A DNA stretch of 64,000 nt from Paenibacillus dendrobii (GTDB lineage Bacteria > Bacillota > Bacilli > Paenibacillales > Paenibacillaceae), in assembly GCF_009807035.1 (NCBI RefSeq), contig NZ_WUBI01000001.1, forward strand, positions 2,480,001 through 2,544,000, written 5' to 3'. The position numbers and the translations under genes are program-made. A model generated the notes under the pieces. That model did no database searches and was not told where the DNA came from. It worked only from the letters and a program-made list of their open reading frames with translations. Below are positions 1 to 9,105 of the stretch, piece by piece; positions within the stretch are counted from its first letter, which is position 1; every line of letters starts with the position of its first letter.

Positions 1-801
1 TATATCTCCCGGAACGGTAAGGCCATGGGCTTCAATCGAATGGATCACGCCAAAGGCTGACATATCCGATGAACAAACTACCGCCGTCGGCCGCCGCTCC
101 AACTGCAGCAGCTTGGTCATACCCTGAATGCCGCTGTCATAGGAAAAGTCCCCGTTCACGACGTAATCCTCGCAGTATGGAATGGAGGAGGCTTCAAGTC
201 CATCACGGTACCCGGCCCGGCGGCTTTCACCCACATTGTGTCCCGGAGTCCCCGCCAAATAGGCTATTCGGCGGTGTCCCAGCTCGAATAGATGTCGAAC
301 TGCCATATGTACGCCGTTCCGATTGTCCGTTGTAATATTTCCTGCCCGAAGGCCGGTAGCATCCGTGTCCACGAACATCGTCGGAATGCCGGACTCGATC
401 AGTTCCTGGATGCTGCGATGATCCTTCTCGACTCCGAACACCACCACTCCGTCTAAATTGCGGCTATGACAGTGATCGATGAATGAGTAAGCCGGATCGT
501 TCAGCCGGGCGGATAATCTCATCAGATCATACCCGCTATCCTCCAGCGCCGTCTTGATCCCTTCCAGCAGCATTGCCACGTATGGATTGGTAAACGGTAT
601 ATTAATCAGAACCCCAACGGTCCAGGACCTCCCTGTCACCAGCCCTCTCGCAATGACATTGGGTCTATAACGGAGAAGTTCAATTGCATTTTTGACTTTT
701 TTTCTCGTTTTATCGCTTACGTCCGGATAGTGATTAATCACTTTGGACACTGTAGCTACTGAAACTCCTGCTTCTTTTGCCACATCATGAATTGAAGCCA
801 A
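1..801 (-). CDS. LacI-family transcriptional regulator (C-terminus beyond window edge)
   Basis: A DNA-binding repressor of the LacI/GalR family, probably controlling sugar or secondary-metabolite genes that lie beyond the left edge. The first ~20 residues (ASIHDVAKEAGVSVATVSKV) form the typical LacI helix-turn-helix. They are followed by a hinge and a periplasmic-binding-protein-like ligand domain with family motifs such as GVLINIPFTNPY and HRRIAYLAG. I chose the TTG at 799-801 because it gives the canonical N-terminus and follows an AGGTGA ribosome site by about six bases. The gene runs off the window, so 267 codons are visible of a usual ~330-340. The inducer cannot be told from sequence. 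Confidence 0.9.
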   Translation of the reverse strand, partial: MASIHDVAKEAGVSVATVSKVINHYPDVSDKTRKKVKNAIELLRYRPNVIARGLVTGRSWTVGVLINIPFTNPYVAMLLEGIKTALEDSGYDLMRLSARLNDPAYSFIDHCHSRNLDGVVVFGVEKDHRSIQELIESGIPTMFVDTDATGLRAGNITTDNRNGVHMAVRHLFELGHRRIAYLAGTPGHNVGESRRAGYRDGLEASSIPYCEDYVVNGDFSYDSGIQGMTKLLQLERRPTAVVCSSDMSAFGVIHSIEAHGLTVPGDI

Positions 802-965
802 ATCAGATCACCTCGGAATACGGATTGCCGAAACATGTTCAACCAGATCACTTCTTCTATCCCTGAAACTCATGATGTTGTAGTCTATTATACTTGAAAT
901 GAGTAGACAGAGATACAGAAATTTCTGCATGAAAATGGAAAATTGTGCAATCCTTGCAAAGAGGC

Positions 966-1973
966 TTAGCTTTTACTTTGAATTTCCGCTAGATCTTGAG
1001 TCAGCTTCTCGATCATGGTTACAAAGGAAGCCAGCTCCTGGGAACTGCTCGCCTGTTCTCTGGCATGCACGGTCGTTTTTTCCGTTTCATTCCGGACACT
1101 GCTCAAACGCTGCATAATCCCGGAGACCTTGTCCTGAATTTGTTCCAGAGCCTCGCGGGAATGCATGGCCAGCTTGCGCACTTCCCCGGCAACCACGGCA
1201 AACCCTCTCCCCATATCCCCGGCATGAGCCGCTTCAATCGCTGCATTCAAACCAAGCAGATGCGTCTGATCCGCGATCGCTTTGATGAGCACGCCCATAC
1301 TCTCGATTTGTTTCACATCTTCATTCAGCTCGTCCATCAAAGCATGGGCCGTCTCTTGCGAATCCGCGGTCACTTGAGCCGAGGTAGCGATCTGCCCTGC
1401 ACTCTCGTTTAATTCGGATATCATGCCCGTCAGCTGCTGCACGACCTCTGTAACCGCTTGCAGCACATGTTCTTTCTCATCGGCGAGATCTTTTAATTTT
1501 TCCTTTTCTTTCAATTCATAGGCCTCAAGCACAAGTTGGGAATCCAGATTGAACATTTTGCTGAGTGAATGAATGATAGAAATCCATTGATCCGGCACCA
1601 CCTGACGCATTAAATCCGTTGCGATATCGAGATATGTCATATAGCTTCCTAGATAGTACTCAACGCTAAGCCCTATCCGGGAGTGCACCAGTCCGATCGC
1701 AATTCTTTTTTCCAAGTAAGCATCATCAATTTTGCCGTCTGCCAGCGACATCCAGTATTCTCTTTGGGTATCCTTCAATCTCTCAATGGTCGTGGTTCTC
1801 CCGATAATTTCCATCAGTTCTGGTTCAGTGGCAATATGCTTGTAAAAATGGTTTACGACTTCTTCTACCACTTTCGCGAATACAGGACGGAATTGCAGAA
1901 GATTTTCCATATCTTGCTCCGTCAACCTGATATAATCTATCTGTTTCTTTCTCTTTGGCGATACATTAATCAT
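966..1973 (-). CDS. Globin-coupled sensor chemotaxis protein (HemAT-like)
   Basis: A soluble haem-based oxygen sensor joined to a methyl-accepting chemotaxis signalling domain, expected to signal to CheA/CheW. Residues ~15-165 are a protoglobin domain. H97 is the likely proximal haem ligand and Y44 the distal tyrosine; their 53-residue separation equals that of Y70 and H123 in B. subtilis HemAT. Residues ~180-335 contain the MCP hairpin tip ([20 protein letters not shown]). At 335 residues it is about 100 shorter than B. subtilis HemAT, with a short signalling helix and no transmembrane segments. A sigma-D-type promoter lies just upstream at 2039-2065, consistent with co-expression with motility genes. 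Confidence 0.9.
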   Translation of the reverse strand: MINVSPKRKKQIDYIRLTEQDMENLLQFRPVFAKVVEEVVNHFYKHIATEPELMEIIGRTTTIERLKDTQREYWMSLADGKIDDAYLEKRIAIGLVHSRIGLSVEYYLGSYMTYLDIATDLMRQVVPDQWISIIHSLSKMFNLDSQLVLEAYELKEKEKLKDLADEKEHVLQAVTEVVQQLTGMISELNESAGQIATSAQVTADSQETAHALMDELNEDVKQIESMGVLIKAIADQTHLLGLNAAIEAAHAGDMGRGFAVVAGEVRKLAMHSREALEQIQDKVSGIMQRLSSVRNETEKTTVHAREQASSSQELASFVTMIEKLTQDLAEIQSKS

Positions 1974-2038
1974 ATAAAAAAGCTCCTTCTTTATACCTAA
2001 ATTTTCCGTTGATACAGCAACTTCGTATATTATAGACT

Positions 2039-2065
2039 ATATCGACAGCTTATCCACTAGATTTA
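2039..2065 (-). promoter_or_regulatory. Sigma-D-type (motility/chemotaxis) promoter for the HemAT-like gene
   Basis: On the minus strand TAAA is followed after exactly 15 bases by GTCGATAT, a one-mismatch match to the B. subtilis sigma-D consensus TAAA-N15-GCCGATAT. It lies ~65 bases upstream of the start codon. An overlapping TATAAT (2029-2034) has no good -35 partner. Confidence 0.7.
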
Positions 2066-2099
2066 AATGGTTTTTGTGAACTTTTTTATTGCAGACAGC

Positions 2100-2127
2100 A
2101 AAAAACCGCCCTCAAGCGAGGACGGTT
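2100..2127 (-). terminator. Rho-independent terminator after prkA
   Basis: A nine-base-pair stem (2105-2113 with 2118-2126, one G-T wobble, loop of four) is followed on the minus strand by a run of T. It begins about eight bases after the prkA stop. Confidence 0.85.
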
Positions 2128-2134
2128 CGACCGA

Positions 2135-4030
2135 TTATCGGTTCAACAAGCTTCCTACGTACTTCAGTAATTCATTGGCACATACCGGGCAGTATCCATG
2201 TTCATCCATCAAGCGTTTGCTGACTTCATTGATCCGTTTCAGCTGATTCGCGTCCGGCGTTTTCGTGGAGGTGGTGATCTTAACGATGTCCTTCAGGTCC
2301 GAAAACAGCTTCTTCTCAATGGCTTCACGCAGCCGGTCGTGGTTATTGTATTCGAACTTTTTCCCTTTGCGCGAATAGGAGGAAATGCGGATCATGATTT
2401 CTTCACGGAACGCTTTTTTGGCGTTTTCCGATATGCCGATTTGTTCTTCGATCGAGCGCATCAACCGCTCATCCGGATTCATTTCCTCGTCCGTGAGCGG
2501 ATCGCGGATTTTGGACATGTTGCAGAAGGCTTCGATATTATCCAGATAATTCTCGAACAGCGTCTTGGCCGATTCGTCAAAGGAATACACAAACGCCTTC
2601 TGCACTTCTTTTTTGGCCAGCTCGTCATATTCTTTGCGCGCAACGGCGATGAAGTTCAGGTAGCGTTCCCGCTCCTCCTTGGATATAGAAGCATGCTGAT
2701 CCAATCCATCCTTGATCCCCCGCAGTATATCCAATGCGTTAATGCACTGAAGGTCCTGCTTAATCAAAGCACTGGAAATCCGGTTGATGACATAGCGCGG
2801 ATCCACGCCCGACATTCCTTCTTCCAGATATTCGGTTTGCATCTCCTTGAGATCCGCTTCCTTGAAGCCTTCAATCTCCTCACCATCGTACATTCGCATT
2901 TTTTTGACTAGATCCATGCCATGCTTCTTCGTCTCTTTAAGCCGAGTCAGTATGGAGAAAATAGCGGCGGAACGCAGCGCATGCGGAGCAATATGCACAT
3001 GCTTCATATCGCTTTGCAGAATCAGCTTGTTGTAAATCTTCTCTTCCTCGGAAACCTTGAGGTTGTATGGAATCGGCATGACAATCATCCGCGATTGCAG
3101 TGCCTCGTTTTTCTTATTGGATATGAATGCCTTGTATTCCGCTTCGTTCGTATGGGCCACAATGAGCTCATCTGCCGAGATCAACGCAAACCGCCCTGCC
3201 TTGAAATTCCCTTCCTGCGTCAAGGACAACAGATTCCATAGAAACTTCTCATCGCATTTGAGCATTTCCTGGAATTCCATCAAGCCCCGGTTGGCCTTGT
3301 TCAGTTCCCCGTCAAAACGGTATGCGCGCGGATCGGATTCCGACCCGAACTCCGTAATAGTCGAGAAATCGATACTGCCGGTCAAGTCCGCAATATCCTG
3401 CGATTTCGGATCCGAAGGACTGAATGTCCCGACCCCCACTCTCGCATCCTCGGATATGGTCACCCGGGTTACAGGCACCTTCTCGATGTCCCCGTCATAT
3501 TCCAATTTCAGGCGCATCTGGCAGGACGGGCATAGGTTCCCTTCGATTCGCACCCCAAGCTCCTTCTCCACCTCGGATCTTAGCTCAAGCGGAATCAAGT
3601 GCAGCGGCTCCTCATGCATCGGGCATCCATCAATCGCGTAGAACGCCCCCTGCTCGGTACGCGAATACTTTTCCAGGCCGCGCTTCAGGAGTGTAACCAG
3701 CGTAGATTTACCGCCGCTCACCGGCCCCATCAGCAGCAAAATCCGTTTGCGGACATCGAGCCTGCGCGCCGAAGAGTGGAAATACTCCTCAACCAGCTTC
3801 TCCACGGAGCGGTCCAGCCCAAAGATCTCCTGCTCGAAAAATTTATAGCGCTTATGGCCGCCCACCTCCTCAACGCCGTACGACTTGATCATGTCATACA
3901 CGCGCGCATGTGCGGTAATGGCCGCTGAGGGATTCTGACGGAGCAGTGCAATGTAATCTTTAAAGGTCCCATTCCATGCAAGTTGATCACTTTCTGCCCT
4001 ATAGGCCGCTACGCGTTCGAAAATATCCAT
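2135..4030 (-). CDS. prkA: PrkA family AAA+ serine protein kinase
   Basis: A cytoplasmic AAA+ protein of the PrkA/YeaG family. In B. subtilis PrkA affects sporulation and sigma-K-dependent expression, and both kinase and Lon-like protease activities have been reported for it. The Walker A motif (GPVSGGKST) is at residues ~102-110, with the AAA_PrkA domain before and after it and the conserved PrkA C-terminal domain in the last ~250 residues. An in-frame upstream ATG at 4099 exists, but the ATG at 4030 follows AGGAGGT by six bases and gives 631 residues, the length of the B. subtilis protein. The usual partners yhbH and spoVR are not adjacent. It is followed by a terminator, so it is probably monocistronic. 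Confidence 0.93.
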   Translation of the reverse strand: MDIFERVAAYRAESDQLAWNGTFKDYIALLRQNPSAAITAHARVYDMIKSYGVEEVGGHKRYKFFEQEIFGLDRSVEKLVEEYFHSSARRLDVRKRILLLMGPVSGGKSTLVTLLKRGLEKYSRTEQGAFYAIDGCPMHEEPLHLIPLELRSEVEKELGVRIEGNLCPSCQMRLKLEYDGDIEKVPVTRVTISEDARVGVGTFSPSDPKSQDIADLTGSIDFSTITEFGSESDPRAYRFDGELNKANRGLMEFQEMLKCDEKFLWNLLSLTQEGNFKAGRFALISADELIVAHTNEAEYKAFISNKKNEALQSRMIVMPIPYNLKVSEEEKIYNKLILQSDMKHVHIAPHALRSAAIFSILTRLKETKKHGMDLVKKMRMYDGEEIEGFKEADLKEMQTEYLEEGMSGVDPRYVINRISSALIKQDLQCINALDILRGIKDGLDQHASISKEERERYLNFIAVARKEYDELAKKEVQKAFVYSFDESAKTLFENYLDNIEAFCNMSKIRDPLTDEEMNPDERLMRSIEEQIGISENAKKAFREEIMIRISSYSRKGKKFEYNNHDRLREAIEKKLFSDLKDIVKITTSTKTPDANQLKRINEVSKRLMDEHGYCPVCANELLKYVGSLLNR

Positions 4031-4216
4031 GCTAGTACCTCCTATGACTACGTTTTGAGTTGTCAAAAATTCCATCAAAGCGTCAAGGGTCAACTTCATC
4101 CCATTAGATCTTGATATTCACATAATCCTGAATCAAAAAGTGTATTACATACCTATGCTGAAATTGGGGATTAGTTGACCTATTTTTTCGCGAAAGGAGG
4201 ATTGTCTTTTATCAAA

Positions 4217-4225
4217 TGTTATAAT
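4217..4225 (+). promoter_or_regulatory. Extended -10 promoter for the DUF2161 gene
   Basis: TGTTATAAT is a perfect extended -10 element. No good -35 is present at the usual spacing, which extended -10 promoters tolerate. It would start transcription just before the inverted repeat at 4244-4294. Confidence 0.6.
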
Positions 4226-4243
4226 ATAGGAAACGTAAAATAA

Positions 4244-4300
4244 CCCCACAAAGTGGGGACTTTGCTTCGGAGCTAATTCAAGTACTTTGTGGGGGCCCCG
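4244..4300 (+). repeat. Nested, mutually exclusive hairpins in the leader of the DUF2161 gene
   Basis: CCCCACAAAGT (4244-4254) is perfectly complementary to ACTTTGTGGGG (4284-4294). The left arm can instead fold locally as CCCCAC-AAA-GTGGGG (4244-4258), and CAAAGT can pair with ACTTTG across a GGGG loop (4249-4264). GGGGCCCC follows. These folds exclude each other and sit in the first ~70 bases of the likely transcript. No riboswitch family is recognised; it could also be a dispersed palindromic repeat. Confidence 0.6.
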
Positions 4301-4364
4301 GAAATTATAGATCTAGATTAAAAAAGACGAGGCTTAACGCCTTTTTGGGCAAAGGGGAATTTGA

Positions 4365-5111
4365 ATGACCGTACAGCATGAAACCGAGCTGTATGAGCCG
4401 CTGAAGGCTTTTTTTGAACAGCATGGATATGAAATCAAGGGAGAAGTGCGCAACTGTGATCTGGTTGGAGTCCATCCGGAGAAACGCGAACCGCTGATCA
4501 TCGAAATGAAAAAAACGTTCAATCTCGCGCTGCTGCTGCAAGGGATGGAACGTCTGCACATGAGTTCGCAGGTCTATTTGGCGGTGGAACGCAGCCGCAC
4601 CAAACGCGGTGCCGTTAACCAGCGATGGGGCGAAATTACGGGACTGTGCCGCAAGCTGGGGTTCGGACTGATTACGATCACCTTTTTCAAGACAAAAAAA
4701 CCCTTTGTCGAGATACTGTGTGAGCCGGAAAAGCAGGAAACGCCCCATAAAATCAAAAAAAGACGCACGGAGCGCCTTTTATATGAATTCCATGAACGCA
4801 GCGGCGATTACAACATTGGAGGCAGCAATCGCGCGAAGCTCATGACCGCATACCGTGAAAAGGCACTGCGGGTGGCATTCGCGCTGGCCGGCGCTCCGGC
4901 GGAAGGGGCTTCACCGGCCTCGCTCCGGGACCTGACAGGAATCGGAAATGTGGCTGCCATTCTAAGAAACAACTATTATGGATGGTTTGACCGGATCGGA
5001 CGCGGGCGGTACATCCTTACTTCAGCCGGAAAAGAAGGACTTGAGCTATATGGTGGGGTACTGGAGACGGCACCGTCCTCTGCTGGAAAGGGGACTACGC
5101 CCAAGAACTAA
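4365..5111 (+). CDS. DUF2161 family protein, putative PD-(D/E)XK nuclease fold
   Basis: A 248-residue soluble protein that I assign to DUF2161, a family placed in the PD-(D/E)XK phosphodiesterase superfamily. The visible signature is D32 (NCDLVGV) followed by E47-x-K49 (IIEMKK), spaced as in that fold, inside an N-terminal ~130-residue domain. The C-terminal part (residues ~150-235) looks like a winged-helix or HTH module (LRDLTGIGNVAAILRNNYYGWF). The start follows an AAAGGGG ribosome site. It is the only plus-strand gene for several kilobases and its stop overlaps the stop of the convergent aminotransferase gene by four bases. Its substrate and role are unknown. Confidence 0.8.
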   Translation: MTVQHETELYEPLKAFFEQHGYEIKGEVRNCDLVGVHPEKREPLIIEMKKTFNLALLLQGMERLHMSSQVYLAVERSRTKRGAVNQRWGEITGLCRKLGFGLITITFFKTKKPFVEILCEPEKQETPHKIKKRRTERLLYEFHERSGDYNIGGSNRAKLMTAYREKALRVAFALAGAPAEGASPASLRDLTGIGNVAAILRNNYYGWFDRIGRGRYILTSAGKEGLELYGGVLETAPSSAGKGTTPKN

Positions 5112-6331
5112 CTCCTTGCCGTAAATTCGGTAATCGCCTCGCCGATCAGATTCATGCCAAGGAGCAGTTCATCCCGTCCCGGATGAGTAAAATTCAGGCG
5201 GATATATTCTCTGCCTTCCCCGTTCGTATAGCACAGTGTACCGGGCAAGAACGCAGCCCCCTTATCCAGCGAGCACTTAAGCAATGCCACGCTGTCCAGC
5301 GCCTCCGGGAGCTTAACCCATAGAAACATGCCGCCTGCCGGAATTTCAAACCGGGAACCTTTCCATGCGGGACGCTTCAGAAGTTCCGTCATCAGCTTCA
5401 GGCGGATTTCATATTCACGATTCAGCATCTGAACATGCTCGAGAATATCGAAGGTCGAGGATTCAAGCAGATAATGAAGGAGGCATTGGTTGAAATGACT
5501 GGATTGCCAGTCCGCCAGCTGCTTGGCCATAACCATCGTTTCAATCATGGCCTTGCTGCCTGCAGCCCAGCCCGTACGCAGTGCCGGGACCACCGTTTTG
5601 CTGAAGGATCCGATGTATAGCACCTGCCCCCCCTTACCCGCTTCATCGAGCGAGAACAAGGAAGGATATTTGCTGTAAAATTCCTTCTCGCTTATGCCTC
5701 CAAAATGCAAGTCCCCGTAAGAATTATCTTCCACGATCAGAACCTTGCGTGATCTGCAGATCTCCAGCACTTCCTTGCGCCGTTCCAGACTCCATAATAC
5801 TCCGGTAGGATTCGTAAAGTTTGGAGATACCAGCAGCAATTTGGGACGTATGCTCTCCATTTGCTGGAGCAAATGCTCCGGATGAATCCCGTCTGCATTG
5901 CCTTCTACCGGAACGATGACTGCTCCCTGCATTTTCAGAATCTGCAAAAAACCCGGTGAAGTCGGATGTTCGACCAGAACGGGATCACCGGGTTCAACGT
6001 ATACGCGGGCCAGCAAATCAAATGCTTGCTGGCTGCCTGTGGTAAGTAAAATCTGGCCTGCCACTACCTCAGTATGCTTCATCTGCTTAAAGTTATTGCA
6101 TAGCCACTCCCTGAGCGGCAAATAGCCCTGAGGCTCGCCGTATTGCAGCGCCGCAGGGCTTTTCGAGATGACGGCTGCCGCAGCAGCCTCAAGTGATGAC
6201 AACGGGAACAGCTCCTCAGCTGGAAGCTCTTCGGCAAAAGAGATGAACGACTCGCGTGTAGACAGTGATCTCATGAAATGAAGCGGTGACGCCAGCATGG
6301 ATTTCGTGCGCTCCGCGAACGAATACTGCAT
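5108..6331 (-). CDS. PLP-dependent aminotransferase (class I/II, 2-aminoadipate/MocR-like fold)
   Basis: A 407-residue fold-type I aminotransferase. Visible active-site features are NPTG (174-177), D202 of EDNSYGD, the PLP Schiff-base K245 in GSFSKTVVPALRTGW and R252. It resembles the catalytic part of MocR/2-aminoadipate transaminases but lacks the N-terminal GntR helix-turn-helix, so it is an enzyme rather than a regulator. The ATG at 6331 has GGAGGAG five bases upstream; an in-frame ATG 27 bases earlier lacks such a site. The 3' end overlaps the convergent DUF2161 gene by four bases. The amino donor and acceptor cannot be deduced. Confidence 0.88.
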   Translation of the reverse strand: MQYSFAERTKSMLASPLHFMRSLSTRESFISFAEELPAEELFPLSSLEAAAAAVISKSPAALQYGEPQGYLPLREWLCNNFKQMKHTEVVAGQILLTTGSQQAFDLLARVYVEPGDPVLVEHPTSPGFLQILKMQGAVIVPVEGNADGIHPEHLLQQMESIRPKLLLVSPNFTNPTGVLWSLERRKEVLEICRSRKVLIVEDNSYGDLHFGGISEKEFYSKYPSLFSLDEAGKGGQVLYIGSFSKTVVPALRTGWAAGSKAMIETMVMAKQLADWQSSHFNQCLLHYLLESSTFDILEHVQMLNREYEIRLKLMTELLKRPAWKGSRFEIPAGGMFLWVKLPEALDSVALLKCSLDKGAAFLPGTLCYTNGEGREYIRLNFTHPGRDELLLGMNLIGEAITEFTARS

Positions 6332-6434
6332 GATATCTCCTCCTTCTTCCAGTTCCAATCCACCATTCTTCTCATTTGTATCTGAAGCAATACATCAGGA
6401 TTCGTAACATCCTTACATGTATATATATCGTGGT

Positions 6435-7091
6435 TTAACTGAAAACAGGACTTTTTTGACGCGAAGTCAAGGCAAACTTTTCGATCGCCTGCGCCCGGGT
6501 GGATACACCTAGCTTCACATATATTTTCCGCAGATAATTGTCGATAGAACGCCGGCTGACCGCAATTTCCGTCGCGATCTTGTCATAGGTAATTCCCTGG
6601 ACAATCCGTTCCATGATAAAGATTTCCGTATCCGTCAGATGATACAATCCGCCGTCGACGACCGGAGTTTGCACTTGCCAGATCCCGTTCTTCAGCCAAT
6701 CCATCGGCAGCGTTGCAAGCCCCTCGCGCAGAGCGTCGATCATCAGCATGAGCTGCGCCGCAGACGCCTGCTTGGATAGGATGCCGCTTCCTCCCAGGTT
6801 CACGACCGAATGCAAAAGCTTAATCCCATCGGTATCCGTCAAGATAATAATGTGACTTGAAGGCGAGGAATGTGTCAGTTTTTCGAGCAGCGTTTCCGCC
6901 GTTCCTTCCGGCATTTGGTAGTCCAAGAGCACCAGTTCCGGTTGCTGTTCCACGACAAGCATCAGACCTTCATCCCAATTTGAAGCCATGCCTGTCACCC
7001 TCAGATCTTCCCTTTCTTCCAATATTAACTTGGTTCCCAGCATACTTGTGGGGTGACTATCTATAATCACAACCCGCCAAACCTTCCTCAT
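6435..7091 (-). CDS. Orphan NarL/LuxR-family response regulator
   Basis: A 218-residue two-component response regulator. The receiver domain (1-~125) has D11, the phospho-acceptor D57 (LLDYQMP) and K107 (LSKQAS). The output domain (~150-210) is a LuxR-type helix-turn-helix (YDKIATEIAVSRRSIDNYLRKIYVKLGV). The usual acidic pair at the receiver start is D11-S12, so one metal-binding acid is replaced, as in some atypical regulators. No histidine kinase gene is adjacent, so its partner is elsewhere or it works without phosphorylation. Overall shape resembles ComA/DegU-type regulators. Confidence 0.88.
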   Translation of the reverse strand: MRKVWRVVIIDSHPTSMLGTKLILEEREDLRVTGMASNWDEGLMLVVEQQPELVLLDYQMPEGTAETLLEKLTHSSPSSHIIILTDTDGIKLLHSVVNLGGSGILSKQASAAQLMLMIDALREGLATLPMDWLKNGIWQVQTPVVDGGLYHLTDTEIFIMERIVQGITYDKIATEIAVSRRSIDNYLRKIYVKLGVSTRAQAIEKFALTSRQKSPVFS

Positions 7092-7345
7092 TTCAATTGA
7101 AACCCCCTGCTAAATAGAGTGGAATGATTACATGAACGTATAATTCAGCTATGGTGTATAACGCGTCAAATGCTTGTTTTAAGACGTATTGAGCACATAA
7201 AGTAGAGTCGGAGGTGTTCCAGTTAAATTTTGTTAAAATCAAGCCTCTTAAGGCATTACTGCAAATAAATCTAACAAGATTGTATCGCAACGCTTCCATA
7301 TGGCGCAATCTCTTTTTAGGCTTTTCTGTGACTTTAGATTCATTT

Positions 7346-7374
7346 TTGCGAAAAGAGCAGGGGAATGTTAGAAT
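7346..7374 (+). promoter_or_regulatory. Sigma-A promoter and structured leader for the 7523-8994 operon
   Basis: TTGCGA and TAGAAT are separated by 17 bases, with TG upstream of the -10. The ~140-base leader that follows is partly self-complementary: GCAAGAAAA near 7383 pairs with TTTTTCTTGC near 7438, enclosing CATGG/CCATG. The rest of the 7092-7522 gap shows nothing else I can name. Confidence 0.5.
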
Positions 7375-7522
7375 GGGGACTGGCAAGAAAAGCCTCTTCA
7401 TGGTCGCTCTGAAAAAGACAGGCCATGCTCCAGATCGTTTTTCTTGCATGATCAGCACAGGTGTCCAGGAAGTCTGCAATTCTATTAACTAAAAAAATCC
7501 AGTTGTAAACCGGGGTGATGAT

Positions 7523-7930
7523 ATGCAATCTTCGACAGAACCTTCCGCACCTTATCAGAACCGGACAAGACGGGAAAAATCCCCTTCAGTTAAAATCATT
7601 CTGCTCGTTTGGATCTTGCTCATAGCAGCAGGAATTACGGCTGCTTATTTATACAGTAATCATGTGAAGCAGCAAATGCTTCAGCAGCTCCAGGCGGATT
7701 CCCAGAAACAGATGAACGAGCTGAAGTTAAGCTACGAGGCGAAATTTGAAGCTTTATCCGGAGAAGTGAAGGAGCTGGAAAGCAAGGTACAATCGTTTAA
7801 CGAGCTGCTGACGTTTACCAAAGACAACGCCACCAGCAAAACCGATAACAGCAACAAGCTGTATACGCAGTTGAATGAAGTCAAGAAACAGCTGAATGCG
7901 CTGCAGCAGAAAATGGATCTCCTCAAATGA
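7523..7930 (+). CDS. Single-span membrane protein with C-terminal coiled coil
   Basis: A 135-residue protein I cannot assign to a named family. Residues 1-24 are polar and basic (probably cytoplasmic), 25-45 form one transmembrane helix (IILLVWILLIAAGITAAYLY), and ~46-135 are heptad-rich, Leu/Gln/Lys-rich and predicted to be a long coiled coil outside the membrane. The start has a GGGGTGAT site upstream. Its stop overlaps the ATG of the phosphodiester glycosidase gene (ATGA), so the two are translationally coupled and may act together at the cell surface. Confidence 0.82.
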   Translation: MQSSTEPSAPYQNRTRREKSPSVKIILLVWILLIAAGITAAYLYSNHVKQQMLQQLQADSQKQMNELKLSYEAKFEALSGEVKELESKVQSFNELLTFTKDNATSKTDNSNKLYTQLNEVKKQLNALQQKMDLLK

Positions 7931-8994
7931 TCATCGAGAAGAAACAGATCAACCGCTTTTTTCTGCTCGCGACGGCTCCCTTTTTAGGACTTTTACTATT
8001 TTTATTATTCAGTTCGGGCCCCATCCATCTCGAAATGGAGACGGCCTCTTATGTGCCTGAGCCCACATTAAAACAGCAAACCGAAACACTGAAACAGCAT
8101 TTGGATAAGGCTGACCAGTCCGTAAAAGTAACCATCAATTCCATCCGTAAGACCGCGGCTCTTTACAAGCAGACGACTACGGCCATGAATTCGATCGTTT
8201 CCACTGCGCAGACCCAGGCGCTCCGACCGGAGTACATATATAACCGCAGGATTACCGCCAAGCTTGGCTCTGCTTTTGAGCGGGTGGACAGCGATCGCAT
8301 ACGGATCGAGCTGTATAGGGTGAATCCGGGCACATACCAGGGTTACGCCATGAAGGTTAAGCTGAAAGATCCTTCCGCCATGCAGATGAGTCTCGGCCGG
8401 GATCATATCGGAGGGGCGGAGACCACGATGCAGGCTGTCAGTAGGCATGGCGCCGTAGCCGGCATTAATGCCGGAGGATTCGCTGACAATGGCGGCAAAC
8501 GCTATCCGCTCAGCACGACGGTGATGAACGGCAAATACCTGACCGGGTTTCAATCCAGCTTCAAGGATTTGTTCTTCGTGGGTATGGACGGTTCCGGTAA
8601 GCTGATCGGGGGGAAATTCAGTAATCAGAGTGAACTGGATAACATGAAGCCCAGGTTCGGAGCTACCTTCGTACCGGTGCTTTTGAAAAATGGACAACCC
8701 ATGCCCATCCCTGAAAAATGGAAAGTTTCGCCTAAGCGCGCGCCTCGTACCGTTATCGGGAACTATAAAGACGACCAACTGCTCATTATCGTGGTCGACG
8801 GTTATAACGAAAACGGAAGTTCGGGCGCCACGCTGCAGGAGCTGCAGAGCAAAATGTACGGACTTGGCGTGATGGATGCTTATAATTTGGATGGCGGAGG
8901 CTCTTCTTCCCTTATTGTGAACGGAAGAGTCGTGAATAATCCTTCCGATGGAAACCTTAGACCAGTCCCAACCCACTTTTTATTCTACAAATAA
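7927..8994 (+). CDS. Membrane-anchored phosphodiester glycosidase family protein (NAGPA domain)
   Basis: A 355-residue protein with an N-terminal signal anchor (residues ~11-29), a helical linker (~45-105) and a C-terminal domain of the NAGPA/PF09992 phosphodiester glycosidase family (~165-355). Family features visible are AGINAGGFADNGG, the RAPRTVIGNY segment, VVDGYNENGSSGATLQEL and NLDGGGSSSLIVNGRVVNNPSDG near the end. Bacterial members act outside the membrane on sugar-phosphodiester linkages of cell-surface polymers; the exact substrate is unknown here. It is coupled to the preceding coiled-coil protein by a four-base overlap. Confidence 0.87.
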   Translation: MIIEKKQINRFFLLATAPFLGLLLFLLFSSGPIHLEMETASYVPEPTLKQQTETLKQHLDKADQSVKVTINSIRKTAALYKQTTTAMNSIVSTAQTQALRPEYIYNRRITAKLGSAFERVDSDRIRIELYRVNPGTYQGYAMKVKLKDPSAMQMSLGRDHIGGAETTMQAVSRHGAVAGINAGGFADNGGKRYPLSTTVMNGKYLTGFQSSFKDLFFVGMDGSGKLIGGKFSNQSELDNMKPRFGATFVPVLLKNGQPMPIPEKWKVSPKRAPRTVIGNYKDDQLLIIVVDGYNENGSSGATLQELQSKMYGLGVMDAYNLDGGGSSSLIVNGRVVNNPSDGNLRPVPTHFLFYK

Positions 8995-9059
8995 AGAAAA
9001 AATTGATCAATGTACATGAATCTTGAACAATACTCATTTATTTTTTATGAAACTCTGGG

Positions 9060-9065
9060 TATAAT
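9060..9065 (+). promoter_or_regulatory. Possible -10 element for the 34-residue membrane peptide gene
   Basis: A TATAAT lies 40 bases before the small ORF at 9106; the -35 region (TTTATT at 9037-9042) is poor, so the call is tentative. Confidence 0.35.
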
Positions 9066-9105
9066 ATTCTTAATGAGCATGGTAGATTAGCGGGAGGTGG
9101 CCTTC

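Noticed and set aside
7093..7479. Minus-strand 128-codon ORF in the gap before the 7523 gene, and plus-strand 7214-7492
   Set aside because: Neither has a good ribosome site or protein-like composition, and a sigma-A promoter for the following operon lies across them.
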